Source of the DNA: an uncultured Pelagibacteraceae bacterium
GTDB taxonomy: Bacteria > Pseudomonadota > Alphaproteobacteria > Pelagibacterales > Pelagibacteraceae
Length of the DNA: 50,464 bases
Assembly: GCA_902589765.1 (NCBI GenBank)
Contig: CACIUF010000004.1
Span: 1-50,464 of the forward strand
Direction of reading: 5' to 3'
The stretch's first letter is position 1; each line of letters begins with the position of its first letter. A program made the position numbers and the translations under genes. Under the pieces are notes generated by a model. The model searched no databases. It was not told the DNA's origin and saw nothing but the letters and a program-made list of their open reading frames with translations. Below are positions 9,217 through 18,044 of this stretch, piece after piece.

Positions 9217-11427
9217 AGGTTTACCAGTAGCCAAGGTGTGTTTAATCCTATCTTGAGTATTTTTAGTTTCAATTAATTTCATAAAAGCATCTAATTCTAA
9301 TTTGAATAAATCATCTTCTGTTAACACTTTATCCATAGTTGTGTCTCCACCACTTAAGACAAAAGCTAATTCTTTTGCAACTTCTACTCCATGATCTAAG
9401 ATTATTTTATCATTGTAGAGTTTTTCTAAAATTTTATGCATTTCTCCAATAACTGCTTTTCCAGGTAAGTTAAACTTAAGTTCGCTAGGTGCTTTAAAGT
9501 CTTTGTTTTCATCTAAGATTTTTTTTGAAACTTCTAATAAACTATTTCTATTCATAATTTTTTTATTTTCAGGCAGTAAGTATTTCAATGGCTCAGCTTC
9601 AACAGGTGATGTTGCTGTTTTTCCATAGCCAATGATATCAAAAACTTTTAGTGGTGCATGATTTGGATCTTTTTTTGCCTCTTCTGTATCTAGCCATCTA
9701 GCTAACATTTCTTTACAACCTCCACCAGCTGGAATTAATCCTACGATAGTTTCTACCAAGCCAATTACAATATTTGTATGAGAGGCAACAAAATTACTTT
9801 GCACTAAAACTTCAAATCCACCTCCTAAAGTAAGTCCTGATGGTGCAGATATAACCGGGTGTTTAGAATACTTAAGATGTTTACATGTTTCTTGGAAATA
9901 TTTAATAAATTTCTCAATTGATTTAAAATCATTTTTGTCAGCGAATTCCATTGTATAGGTCAAATTTACCCCAGCAGAAAATTGCATACTTTCATTAATG
10001 ATAATCAAAGGCTTATCGGTTGCTTTCTTTAAAGCATCCATTGAGTCGTAATCTAATGCATTAGCTTTGGTAGTAAACTCAACTATATTATAATCATTAA
10101 ATCTATAAATCGATGCTGAACTATTTCCATCAACACTCGTTGCTGTTTTCTTAACCTTACCCAGAGTTTCTATTGATGTATATTTTTGCCTCTCACCATA
10201 AAAGTTTTCATTTTTTGTTTTGCTTAAATTTTCTAAAAAATTATTGCCCTTAAAATTTTCAACTTTTTCAAAAAAGTTTTTAACGCCAATTTCCTCTAGC
10301 ATTTCAAAGGGTCCTTTAGCCCAGTTAAAGCCTAATCTCATAGCCTCATCAATATCATTAAATTCTTTTGTTATCTCAGGAACTAATGATGAAGCATATT
10401 TAATAATCTTTTCTAATACTGACCGAGCATATTCTCCATATTTATCATTCCTATTAATTAGACCTTTAAGGTCTACTTTGTCAGATTTTATGTCAATTTT
10501 TTTACTTGGAGAATAATCTCCAGTTTGTAGATCGATAGCTTCCATTACTTTGCCACTATCGGTTTTTTTCATTCTATAAAAACCACCTTTACCCTTTCTA
10601 CCTGTGTATCCAGTTTCAATTAATTTTTTTACTAAAGGAATTTCTTTTGCAACCTCATGAAATTCATCTGTTTTAGGTAACTCTTTGATAAAACTTTTTA
10701 AAACATCAGCCATAAGATCAATGCCAATTAAATCATAAAGCCCAAAAACACCTGTTTTTGGAATACCCATTGGCCTGCCAAATATAGCATCCGCTTCCTC
10801 TACAGAAAGTTTCATTTTGAATGCTTCAGTCATTGCTATTTGCATAGCGTAAACACCAACTCTGTTACCTAAAAAACCTGGAGTGTCATTACAAATGATG
10901 GCTCCTTTTCCAAGCTCAAGTTCACAAAATTCTTTTAATTGATTTATCTTATTTAAGTCATTGTCTTCATTTTTAACAATTTCCAAAAGACCCATATATC
11001 TAACCGGATTAAAAAAATGAGTTATACAAAAATCTTTTTTTTGTTCTTTATTTAAATTTTGAGATAAAACTTTAATAGGTATCGAAGAGGTGTTAGATGA
11101 AACAATTGCACCATCTTTTCTACTGTTAAAAATTTTTTCATAAATTTGATGTTTGATATCAATTCTCTCCACAACTGCCTCAACAACCCAATCAGCTTGT
11201 TCAACAACTGAAAAGTCATCTTCAATATTACCAACTTTAATATTTTTTATTTTAGATTTATCAATTAATAAAGGTGGTCTAGATTTGTGAATTCTTTCTC
11301 TAGCATTTTCACTTATTTCAGTTTTTAAATCTAAAAGAGTTACGGGTATATTTGCATTACACAAATGAGCTGCTATTCCACTGCCCATTGTCCCAGACCC
11401 TATCACTACTACATTCTTTATCTTCAT
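9205..11427 (-). CDS. Bifunctional 3-hydroxyacyl-CoA dehydrogenase / enoyl-CoA hydratase (FadN-type order)
   Basis: A 740-residue beta-oxidation protein. The N-terminus is the NAD-binding fold of 3-hydroxyacyl-CoA dehydrogenase (GSGTMGSGIAAH at about 10-21). The C-terminal dehydrogenase domains follow (NRVGVY, GRKGKGGFY, MRLGFNWAKGPFE). Residues about 430-620 are an enoyl-CoA hydratase domain with both catalytic glutamates: the E of LGGGFEVL, and the E of ETIVGLIPAGGG. Dehydrogenase-first order is the opposite of FadB/FadJ and matches Bacillus FadN. It acts on acyl-CoA intermediates in the cytoplasm. No thiolase or acyl-CoA dehydrogenase is adjacent. It lies 12 nt downstream of the potC-like gene on the same strand, so it may be co-transcribed with the transporter. 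Confidence 0.9.
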   Translation of the reverse strand: MKIKNVVVIGSGTMGSGIAAHLCNANIPVTLLDLKTEISENARERIHKSRPPLLIDKSKIKNIKVGNIEDDFSVVEQADWVVEAVVERIDIKHQIYEKIFNSRKDGAIVSSNTSSIPIKVLSQNLNKEQKKDFCITHFFNPVRYMGLLEIVKNEDNDLNKINQLKEFCELELGKGAIICNDTPGFLGNRVGVYAMQIAMTEAFKMKLSVEEADAIFGRPMGIPKTGVFGLYDLIGIDLMADVLKSFIKELPKTDEFHEVAKEIPLVKKLIETGYTGRKGKGGFYRMKKTDSGKVMEAIDLQTGDYSPSKKIDIKSDKVDLKGLINRNDKYGEYARSVLEKIIKYASSLVPEITKEFNDIDEAMRLGFNWAKGPFEMLEEIGVKNFFEKVENFKGNNFLENLSKTKNENFYGERQKYTSIETLGKVKKTATSVDGNSSASIYRFNDYNIVEFTTKANALDYDSMDALKKATDKPLIIINESMQFSAGVNLTYTMEFADKNDFKSIEKFIKYFQETCKHLKYSKHPVISAPSGLTLGGGFEVLVQSNFVASHTNIVIGLVETIVGLIPAGGGCKEMLARWLDTEEAKKDPNHAPLKVFDIIGYGKTATSPVEAEPLKYLLPENKKIMNRNSLLEVSKKILDENKDFKAPSELKFNLPGKAVIGEMHKILEKLYNDKIILDHGVEVAKELAFVLSGGDTTMDKVLTEDDLFKLELDAFMKLIETKNTQDRIKHTLATGKPLVN

Positions 11428-11439
11428 GAAATTATTTTT

Positions 11440-12294
11440 CTAACGATTAATACCTCTGAGTCTTTCAGATCTTCTTCGTAAAAGCTCAGCAGTCACTAAT
11501 ATTAATGTTGATAGTATAATTAAACAAGTCGCAACAGCTAGTATTGTTGGACTTAATTGCTCTCGTAAACCTGTCCACATTTGAATTGGGATTGTCGTAT
11601 TTTCTAATCCTGCTAAAAATAAAACAACCACAACTTCATCAAACGAAGTTACAAATGCAAATAACCCACCTGAAATTACTCCAGGTAAAATTAAAGGTAA
11701 GGTAATTTTCATAAAAGTATTTACTGGATCACTTCCTAAGCTTGCAGCTGCTCGTGTTACACTATGATCAAACCCCGACAAAGTAGCTGTAACTGTAATT
11801 ACCACAAAGGGTGTTCCTAATATAATATGAGCTAATACTATTCCTGTATGAGTTGCTGCTAAACCCGCTTTTGCCATAAAGAAAAATATTGCAACACCAG
11901 AAATAATTAATGGAACAATCATTGGCGAAATTAACACAGCCATTATTAATCCTTTATATGGCATATGTCTGCTGCTCAATCCTAAAGCCGCAACTGTTCC
12001 AAGTATCACTGACCCAATTGTTGCAAAGATCGCAATGATAAAACTATTCTTAGCTGCTAATCCCCATGGATTTTTTGTTCCGTAAATCATATCCTTGTAC
12101 CATCTTAAAGAAAATGCATCTGGATCTAGACGCTTCATTCCATCAGAAAAACTCAAAAATTCTTCTGCGTTGAATGACAATGGGAATATTACAAACAAAG
12201 GTGCAATTAGAAAAAAGAAAACAGCACCACAAATTGTAAGATAAATATAATGCCAAATTCTATAATGTGGTTCAGTATATTTTGGTAAAGCCAT
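11440..12294 (-). CDS. potC: PotC-type ABC transporter permease
   Basis: A 284-residue inner-membrane permease with six hydrophobic segments and the ABC permease coupling (EAA) loop AAASLGSDPVNTFMKITLPLI (about 185-205). The segment order and length match PotC/PotI of the spermidine/putrescine family. It pairs with the permease encoded 4 nt upstream and would dock on the PotA-type ATPase. It is the last transporter gene of the operon that begins with the EutA-like gene at 17907. Substrate cannot be told from the permease; polyamine is the default family guess, but the linked catabolic genes point elsewhere. Confidence 0.9.
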   Translation of the reverse strand: MALPKYTEPHYRIWHYIYLTICGAVFFFLIAPLFVIFPLSFNAEEFLSFSDGMKRLDPDAFSLRWYKDMIYGTKNPWGLAAKNSFIIAIFATIGSVILGTVAALGLSSRHMPYKGLIMAVLISPMIVPLIISGVAIFFFMAKAGLAATHTGIVLAHIILGTPFVVITVTATLSGFDHSVTRAAASLGSDPVNTFMKITLPLILPGVISGGLFAFVTSFDEVVVVLFLAGLENTTIPIQMWTGLREQLSPTILAVATCLIILSTLILVTAELLRRRSERLRGINR

Positions 12295-12298
12295 TTGA

Positions 12299-13552
12299 TT
12301 ATCCTAATTTAATATTATCAATTCCAACTAGTTTGTTATAAAGCCAATAAATTACCAATACTCCACTCAACAACATTAATCCCATGGCTGATGCAAAGCT
12401 CCAATCAAGAGTGCTTTTCATGTGGAAAGCAATTTGGTTACTTATTAAAGTTCCAGATGCACCACCAACTAAGGCTGGGGTGATGTAATAACCTATCGCT
12501 AAAATAAATACTAATAAACAGCCCGCACCTATTCCTGGGATTGTTAATGGAAAATAAACTTTCCAAAATGCCACAAATGGAGTTCCACCTAATGATTTTC
12601 CAGCCCTCATTAAGCTAGGTGAGATTGTTTTCATGACGCTATAAAGTGGTAAAACCATGAATGGCAGCAATATTTGTGTCATTGCAACGTAACTTCCTGT
12701 TTTGTTGTACATCATCTCAGGTCTATTATCATCGGCTACCAATCCTATTCCGACAAAGAAATCATTTACTATTCCTTGTTGTTGCAACAAAATCATCCAG
12801 CTTGCAGTTCTCACTAGTAATGAAGTCCAGAACGGCAGCAATACACAGATCATTAATAAGTTGCTATACTTCATAGGTAAAGTAGCTAATAGATGAGCTA
12901 TAGGATAAGCCATTAAGAAACAAAAGACAGTTACGAAGAATGCTATTTCAAGAGTTCTTAACCATAAAACTCTATGAATTCGTCTGTCCTCCTCTACACT
13001 TACTATTTTTCCTTCTTCATTCACGTACATGTCCATACCTTTAAGATACTTTTGACTTGTAAACTCAGGGGCTCTTCTTTTAATTGCCCTCCAGTACTCG
13101 ACATTAGCCCATCTTTTGTGAACTGACATTATTTGTTCCTTGTAGTTTCCTTCTTCAAATGATTTTGATTTTCTTCTTAATTTTTTAATAATACTTTTAA
13201 ATCCATTTTTTGTGTAGTTTAACTGGGTAGATAACTTACCCTCACGTTTATCCTCAACTAATTTTATGAAATCCTCATGGAAAGCAGCAAAAACTTCCTC
13301 ATCAGGTAACTCTTGACCATCCCAGGTTTCCATTGCCTTAAAAGTTTTTGGAAGCATTTGTGTTACCATTTTATCGTCAACACTTCGAAACAACATATCA
13401 CCTATTGGAAAAACATAAGTAATTATTAAAAATAATAATAAAGGAGCAACAAGCAGGAAAGCTTTGATCTTATTCTTTCTCTCTGCTTTTTTAAGACTTA
13501 CCTCTAAAGGTATCCCATCTGTTGTTAAAATTTGTTTTGTTTCAGAGCTCAT
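12299..13552 (-). CDS. potB: PotB-type ABC transporter permease with large periplasmic insert
   Basis: A 417-residue permease of the PotB/PotH family. The first TM helix is at about 30-50 and the second at about 197-218. The roughly 140 residues between them (60-190) are charged, rich in Lys/Glu/Arg and largely helical. E. coli PotB is only about 275 residues, so this insert is extra and should face the periplasm by analogy with the P2 loop of MalF. The C-terminal core is normal, with an EAA loop GKSLGGTPFVAFWKVYFPL near 330. The gene follows the binding-protein gene across a terminator-like hairpin that ends just upstream of its start codon. Confidence 0.9.
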   Translation of the reverse strand: MSSETKQILTTDGIPLEVSLKKAERKNKIKAFLLVAPLLLFLIITYVFPIGDMLFRSVDDKMVTQMLPKTFKAMETWDGQELPDEEVFAAFHEDFIKLVEDKREGKLSTQLNYTKNGFKSIIKKLRRKSKSFEEGNYKEQIMSVHKRWANVEYWRAIKRRAPEFTSQKYLKGMDMYVNEEGKIVSVEEDRRIHRVLWLRTLEIAFFVTVFCFLMAYPIAHLLATLPMKYSNLLMICVLLPFWTSLLVRTASWMILLQQQGIVNDFFVGIGLVADDNRPEMMYNKTGSYVAMTQILLPFMVLPLYSVMKTISPSLMRAGKSLGGTPFVAFWKVYFPLTIPGIGAGCLLVFILAIGYYITPALVGGASGTLISNQIAFHMKSTLDWSFASAMGLMLLSGVLVIYWLYNKLVGIDNIKLG

Positions 13553-13559
13553 AAATAAA

Positions 13560-13585
13560 AAGGGCGGTTAGTAATAACCGCCCTT
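13560..13585 (-). terminator. Intercistronic hairpin between potD-like and potB-like genes
   Basis: An 11-bp inverted repeat (arms 13560-13570 and 13575-13585, including AGGGCGGTTA / TAACCGCCCT) with a 4-nt loop. On the transcribed minus strand it is followed by a T-rich stretch. It lies 37 nt after the binding-protein stop and 8 nt before the next start codon. By analogy with other binding-protein operons it probably stabilises or partially terminates the transcript, so that the binding protein exceeds the permeases. Its closeness to the potB start could also hide the ribosome site. Confidence 0.8.
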
Positions 13586-13622
13586 AAATTATAATATATA
13601 ATTAAGTTGTTTAAAACTTAAA

Positions 13623-14750
13623 TTATAGACCAGCTTTCATAGCTTCCCATTTTTCACCAAGCTCTGTGCCGTTATCAGCCCAGAAAATTGGATCTACTAG
13701 GAAGTAGTTTTTAGTGTTAGCTGGTGCAGTTGGCATTTGTGGTACCATGTTAGTCTTACCATCTTTATACCAAGGCTCACCTTTTTCCATAATACCAATT
13801 GAAGATTTTCTCCAAGGAGCATATGCGATGTATTTAGCACTTCCTGCTAACATCTCTGAGCTAGTCATCATAGCTAAAGCTTTTTTAGCCATACCATTAG
13901 CATCGTTTGGTCCACCTTTAACTTGTACGAAATATTCGTAGTCAAGACCTTGGCCATCCCAAACTTGTTTGATTGGTGCACCTTCTCCAATTTCAGCATT
14001 GAAGAATCTACCATTCCAACCAGTAGCCATTACTACTTCACCTGATACTAACAGTTCTGGTGGTTGAGCACCCGCAGACCAAAATACACATCCACCTTTA
14101 GGGTCTGTGCATAGTTCTTTGATCTTATTCATTGCTCTTTCAACACCTTTTTCTGTTTCTAAAGCTTTGTAGATTTTTGCTCCACCTTTTCCTGGTTTAA
14201 TACCATCTGCTGCTAAAGCGATCTCTAAATTTGTTAAAGCGCTTTTGTAGATAGCTCTTTTTCCAGGGAATTTTTTAGTGTTAAAGAAATCTTTGATAGT
14301 CTTTGGAGTACCTTTAACATTATTAGTGTTATAAGCATAATTCCAAGAATATAAAATATTTCCTACAGCACACTTACTAGGCATTGCAGTAAAGAAATCT
14401 TTACTTGCTGGAGTACCATCTGGAGCTGGTGGAAAGTCTTTATCGAAATCAAATTCAACAAATAATCCTTCATCACATCCAGTAATAGTATCCATTGCAA
14501 ACACGTCGATTATATCCCACGTGATTTTACCAGCTTCTTTTTGTGCTTTAATCTCAGATAATCCACCAGAATAGTCAACCCAGGCAATATTTATGCCAAG
14601 TTTTTTTGCTGTAGGATCACCATAACCTAACTTTTGAGACTCAGTATAAGCCCCACCCCATGACACTGCAGTTACTGTTGTTGCAAATGCTGAAGTAGTT
14701 AGTGAAAGTACAAAAGAAATAGCTAGTAATACTTTACTTAGTTTTTTCAT
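13623..14750 (-). CDS. potD: PotD-type periplasmic substrate-binding protein
   Basis: Starting at the ATG at 14748-14750 the product is 375 residues: a signal peptide (MKKLSKVLLAISFVLS, cut near AFA) then a type 2 periplasmic binding fold (TAVSWGGAYTESQ at the mature N-terminus). A perfect GGAGG lies five bases upstream of this ATG. The open frame extends 21 codons further upstream, but that extension has no signal-peptide logic, so I reject the longer start. It captures the substrate for the adjacent PotABC-type importer. Family members bind spermidine, putrescine or other cationic or small organic solutes; the ligand is not deducible here. The gene is followed by a strong hairpin. Confidence 0.9.
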   Translation of the reverse strand: MKKLSKVLLAISFVLSLTTSAFATTVTAVSWGGAYTESQKLGYGDPTAKKLGINIAWVDYSGGLSEIKAQKEAGKITWDIIDVFAMDTITGCDEGLFVEFDFDKDFPPAPDGTPASKDFFTAMPSKCAVGNILYSWNYAYNTNNVKGTPKTIKDFFNTKKFPGKRAIYKSALTNLEIALAADGIKPGKGGAKIYKALETEKGVERAMNKIKELCTDPKGGCVFWSAGAQPPELLVSGEVVMATGWNGRFFNAEIGEGAPIKQVWDGQGLDYEYFVQVKGGPNDANGMAKKALAMMTSSEMLAGSAKYIAYAPWRKSSIGIMEKGEPWYKDGKTNMVPQMPTAPANTKNYFLVDPIFWADNGTELGEKWEAMKAGL

Positions 14751-14753
14751 TTT

Positions 14754-14759
14754 TCCTCC
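14754..14759 (-). promoter_or_regulatory. Strong ribosome binding site deciding the potD-like start
   Basis: On the minus strand the sequence reads CGGAGGAAAAATG. A consensus-strength Shine-Dalgarno is rare among the genes here, most of which have weak or no site. It fixes the start at 14750 and fits high expression of the binding protein. Confidence 0.8.
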
Positions 14760-14850
14760 GTTTAAACGTTTTTTATAAAAATCAATTACAACAAGATCGA
14801 TAATGAGAGTCAACAGCCCATTTTAGTTAATTTAGCAATATATTAGTGGT

Positions 14851-15936
14851 CTAAGAAGGATCTAACGCTCTAGCATCTTCACTGTTCCAACCTATCTTGA
14901 TATCTTTGCCAAGCTTAATATCTAAATTGGCTGAACTATTAGGGACCTTTAAGATAAATTGATTGTTGCCTAAAAGATTTATTCTAACTCTTGTATGATC
15001 TCCGTGATATATTACTTCTTCAATCTTTCCAGAATGTATATTGTCCATTTGATCACTTGGATTAATTAACGCTCTTTCGGGTCTTAAAGAAATCTTAGTT
15101 TTCTCACCTTTACCTTTTACAGAAATAGGGTTCGCAAGTATATCTGTGTTAGCTATTTTAACCTTACACTTACCACCTGAAATATCTGAAACTTCGCCCA
15201 CAAAAGTATTATTTTCTCCAATGAATTCAGCAACAAAAGAATTTACAGGTTTTTCATAAAGCTCATCTGGACTTGAAAGTTGCTGAACTTTTCCATCATT
15301 AAAAACAGCAATACGATTAGACATTGTTAATGCTTCACTTTGATCATGAGTTACGTAAACTACAGTTACCCCAATGTTTTCATGTATATGTTTAATTTCA
15401 TATTGCATACTCTCTCTCAAATTTTTATCTAAAGCTCCCAGAGGTTCGTCCATTAAAACTAGTTGAGGATCAAATACTAATGATCTCGCTACAGCTACCC
15501 TTTGTTGTTGACCACCTGATAATTGCCCTGGCATTCTTGATGCAAAACCTTGAAGTGAAACCATTGATAACGCCTTATCAATCTTTTTATCTGCCTCATC
15601 TTTTGGAATTTTTCTAACTCTTAATGGAAAGGCAAGGTTTTCATAAACTGTCATATGAGGAAATAGTGCATAATTCTGAAACACCATTCCAATACCTCTC
15701 TTATGTGGAGGTATACTTGAGATAGCCTTACCATCTAAATATATTTCACCATTTGTTGGTGTTTCAAATCCTGCCAGCATCATCAAGCAAGTTGTTTTTC
15801 CAGAACCAGAGGGTCCTAACATAGTTACAAACTCACCTTCTTCAATATCTAATTGAAGATCCTTAACGACTAAAACTTTGCCGTCATAGCTTTTATCTAC
15901 TTTATCGAATTTGACGAAATCTTTTTTAAGAGCCAT
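14851..15936 (-). CDS. potA: PotA-type ABC transporter ATPase
   Basis: A 361-residue nucleotide-binding subunit with Walker A GPSGSGKTT (about 41-49), the signature LSGGQQQR, Walker B LVLMDEPLGALD, and the H-loop VTHD. A C-terminal TOBE-like regulatory domain spans about 240-361. It powers import through the PotB/PotC-type permeases. I chose the ATG at 15934-15936 (MALKKDF); a TTG four codons upstream is also in frame but less likely. It lies between the M24 peptidase-like gene (52 nt upstream) and the binding-protein gene on one strand, giving the order eutA-like, eutD-like, potA, potD, potB, potC. Confidence 0.93.
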   Translation of the reverse strand: MALKKDFVKFDKVDKSYDGKVLVVKDLQLDIEEGEFVTMLGPSGSGKTTCLMMLAGFETPTNGEIYLDGKAISSIPPHKRGIGMVFQNYALFPHMTVYENLAFPLRVRKIPKDEADKKIDKALSMVSLQGFASRMPGQLSGGQQQRVAVARSLVFDPQLVLMDEPLGALDKNLRESMQYEIKHIHENIGVTVVYVTHDQSEALTMSNRIAVFNDGKVQQLSSPDELYEKPVNSFVAEFIGENNTFVGEVSDISGGKCKVKIANTDILANPISVKGKGEKTKISLRPERALINPSDQMDNIHSGKIEEVIYHGDHTRVRINLLGNNQFILKVPNSSANLDIKLGKDIKIGWNSEDARALDPS

Positions 15937-15988
15937 AATTTTAATCAACTTTTAAACATTTGTAAGAATAAATTTCAACCTTTAATAA

Positions 15989-17161
15989 CTAGCTTTTAAC
16001 GTGAAGTTCTTTAGACATATTACAAAATAATTCTGCTCCTTGATCTGTAACTCTTATTGCCTCTGATGCTTCAACACCCCATTCACCAAATTGCATAACT
16101 GCTATCATGTGAAAACAAATATTAGGCTCCAAAATTGTCATATCGCCTTTATAAATATTTAATGTATGTTCTCCCCAATCTGGTGGATAACCAATTCCAA
16201 TCGAATAACCAGTCCTAGATTTTTTTTCTATTCCATATTTATCTAATATTTTCCAAAATGCTTGGGCAACGTGATCTACAGTATTTCCTGGTTTGGTTGC
16301 ATCAATTCCAGCTTGAAGCGCCTCAATTGTTTTTTTCATCGTATCAATTTTAAGTTGATCAGGTTTTCCAAGCAAAATAGTTCTGGCCATCGGTGCATGA
16401 TAACGCTTATACACTCCAGAAAGTTCAACAATTGTAGCCTCACCATCAATAAATTTATCTTGTGTTGCGGTTAGATGTGAGGCAGATGTTCCTTTTCCGG
16501 TAGGAAGCAATGTTGCAATACTGGCGTATTCTCCGCCAAATTCAGGGGTTCCATAAAACAAAGCTTTTTGAATTTCTCCAACAGCATCACATTGTCTAAC
16601 CCCAGGACTTATTACTTCGTAAGCTTTTCTCATTCCAACCTCTGAAATTTTTGCAGCAGATTTCATAAAATTTATTTCAGTATTTGATTTAACTAGACGA
16701 GCCCAATTAACTAATCTTTCAGAGTCTTTGATCTTTGCGTTCGGTAAACCATCCCTAATTTTCTGATAACAGAATGCGGTAAAATAATGTGCATCCATCT
16801 CTAAACCAATAGAAAGCTTATCCCATTTTTTATTCTTAATTATCTCCACTAAATAATCATAAGGATGCTTAGGCCAAGTATGAATGTAGTGTTCATCATA
16901 TACGATTATATTCTCCTTCTTTAAATATGTTTTTAGATAAGCTCCACCTGCATCCTGATCTCTAACAAAACATAAAGGTTCATCAGCATTGACATGGACT
17001 ATTGCACATTGAGCATAATAAAAAGACCAAGCATCGTAACCTGTTAAGTAATTTATGTTATTCGTATCGTGGGAAATTAATAATTCGATGCCTTTATCTT
17101 GCATCATTTTTTGAACTTTTTTTAATCTATTATTATATTCTTCTCTTGTAAAAAGACTCAT
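15989..17161 (-). CDS. M24-family hydrolase resembling ectoine hydrolase (EutD/DoeA)
   Basis: A 390-residue creatinase/prolidase-fold protein. From memory of the family, motifs align closely with DoeA/EutD: YLTGYDAWSFY near residue 38, VNWARLVKS near 150, VYKRYHAPMARTILLG near 255, and SRTGYSIGIGYPPDWGEHT near 318. The Asp pair that binds metal in true M24 aminopeptidases appears replaced (ELSG...RYH), as in non-metal creatinase-like enzymes. DoeA opens the ring of ectoine; other members act on creatine or X-Pro dipeptides. The start overlaps the stop of the upstream EutA-like gene by ATGA. Family confident; ectoine as substrate is inferred from resemblance plus the EutA-like partner. Confidence 0.8.
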   Translation of the reverse strand: MSLFTREEYNNRLKKVQKMMQDKGIELLISHDTNNINYLTGYDAWSFYYAQCAIVHVNADEPLCFVRDQDAGGAYLKTYLKKENIIVYDEHYIHTWPKHPYDYLVEIIKNKKWDKLSIGLEMDAHYFTAFCYQKIRDGLPNAKIKDSERLVNWARLVKSNTEINFMKSAAKISEVGMRKAYEVISPGVRQCDAVGEIQKALFYGTPEFGGEYASIATLLPTGKGTSASHLTATQDKFIDGEATIVELSGVYKRYHAPMARTILLGKPDQLKIDTMKKTIEALQAGIDATKPGNTVDHVAQAFWKILDKYGIEKKSRTGYSIGIGYPPDWGEHTLNIYKGDMTILEPNICFHMIAVMQFGEWGVEASEAIRVTDQGAELFCNMSKELHVKS

Positions 17162-17907
17162 TGATCTAAATTAAATAATTTTCCAAAACCTAGAATATTT
17201 TTGTTCATATCAATACTTTCTAAAGTATCCCATATTAATGATTGATTGCTTGTAATGACAGGCTTACCTAATTCTTTCTCTAATCTTTCAATTATATTTA
17301 AAACTGGCAAAGCTGTGCACGAAATAAATAAGGCATCAGCATTTTTGATTTCTATCTGCGATAAAGTTTTAAATAAAAAATTTTGATCTACTTTTCCAAT
17401 GTCATAGTCAGCTGCAATATCTAGATAAGTATTTGCAACAATGTCAAAACCTTGACTTGAAAAATAATCTATAACTTCATCATTTAATTTTTTAACATAA
17501 GGAGTAAATATTGCTATTTTTTTTATTTTTAATTTTTTTAATGCTTTAATAGCTGCAGTGCTAGGCGTTGTAATTTTTGCTTTTGGTTTTGCTTCTCTAA
17601 CTTTTCTCTCTATAGTATCATGTCCAACAGCTATAGTTCCAGAGGTACATCCGTATACAACACAATCTATGTTTTCATCTGGTAAAATATTTTTAGTAAC
17701 ATCTGTAACTTTTTCAGACATTTTAATTAAATTTTCTTTTGATAAAGGGTTATAACATTCAATTCTATTTACAAAAAAATCTATATCTTTATCTTTAATT
17801 ATTTTAATAAAATCTTTTTCAATTATAAAATCAGTAGCTAAGGCAATTAATCCTATTCTAGGATTATATTTTTTTATAAATTGTGGTTGAATTTTATTAG
17901 ACTTCAT
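17158..17907 (-). CDS. Asp/Glu racemase-superfamily protein, EutA-like
   Basis: A 249-residue member of the Asp/Glu/hydantoin racemase - arylmalonate decarboxylase - maleate isomerase superfamily. The two catalytic-type cysteines are visible: C87 in VVYGCTSGT and C197 in ALFISCTALP. In rhizobia the related EutA is encoded in the ectoine-utilisation cluster eutABCDE next to the M24 enzyme EutD. The same pair occurs here, overlapping by 4 bp and leading an ABC importer operon. EutB, EutC and EutE homologues are not in the window. Alternatives are maleate isomerase or hydantoin racemase. The divergent neighbour is a Liv-type binding protein, 137 nt away. Confidence 0.75.
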   Translation of the reverse strand: MKSNKIQPQFIKKYNPRIGLIALATDFIIEKDFIKIIKDKDIDFFVNRIECYNPLSKENLIKMSEKVTDVTKNILPDENIDCVVYGCTSGTIAVGHDTIERKVREAKPKAKITTPSTAAIKALKKLKIKKIAIFTPYVKKLNDEVIDYFSSQGFDIVANTYLDIAADYDIGKVDQNFLFKTLSQIEIKNADALFISCTALPVLNIIERLEKELGKPVITSNQSLIWDTLESIDMNKNILGFGKLFNLDQ

Positions 17908-18021
17908 TAAAATCGTTTAAAATCTTTAATAATCAGTTTAGTTTAAATAAAGACATTATAAAATAAGATAATTTGGCAGTTGAAAATCTATATAAATAGG
18001 ATTTAATTTAATCTTTATAAA

Positions 18022-18031
18022 TTGTTAACAA
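18022..18031. promoter_or_regulatory. Perfect palindrome upstream of the binding-protein gene
   Basis: TTGTTAACAA is a perfect 10-bp palindrome, immediately upstream of the AGAGGAA ribosome site of the gene that starts at 18045. Its place between divergent genes (17908-18044) would suit an operator. In AT-rich DNA such a palindrome may also be chance. I could not fix a convincing -35/-10 pair in this region. Confidence 0.25.
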
Positions 18032-18044
18032 ATAGAGGAATATA

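Noticed and set aside
11440-15936. Firm assignment of the PotABCD-type system as a polyamine importer
   Set aside because: Family membership does not fix the ligand, and the linked EutA/EutD-like genes suggest a different substrate.
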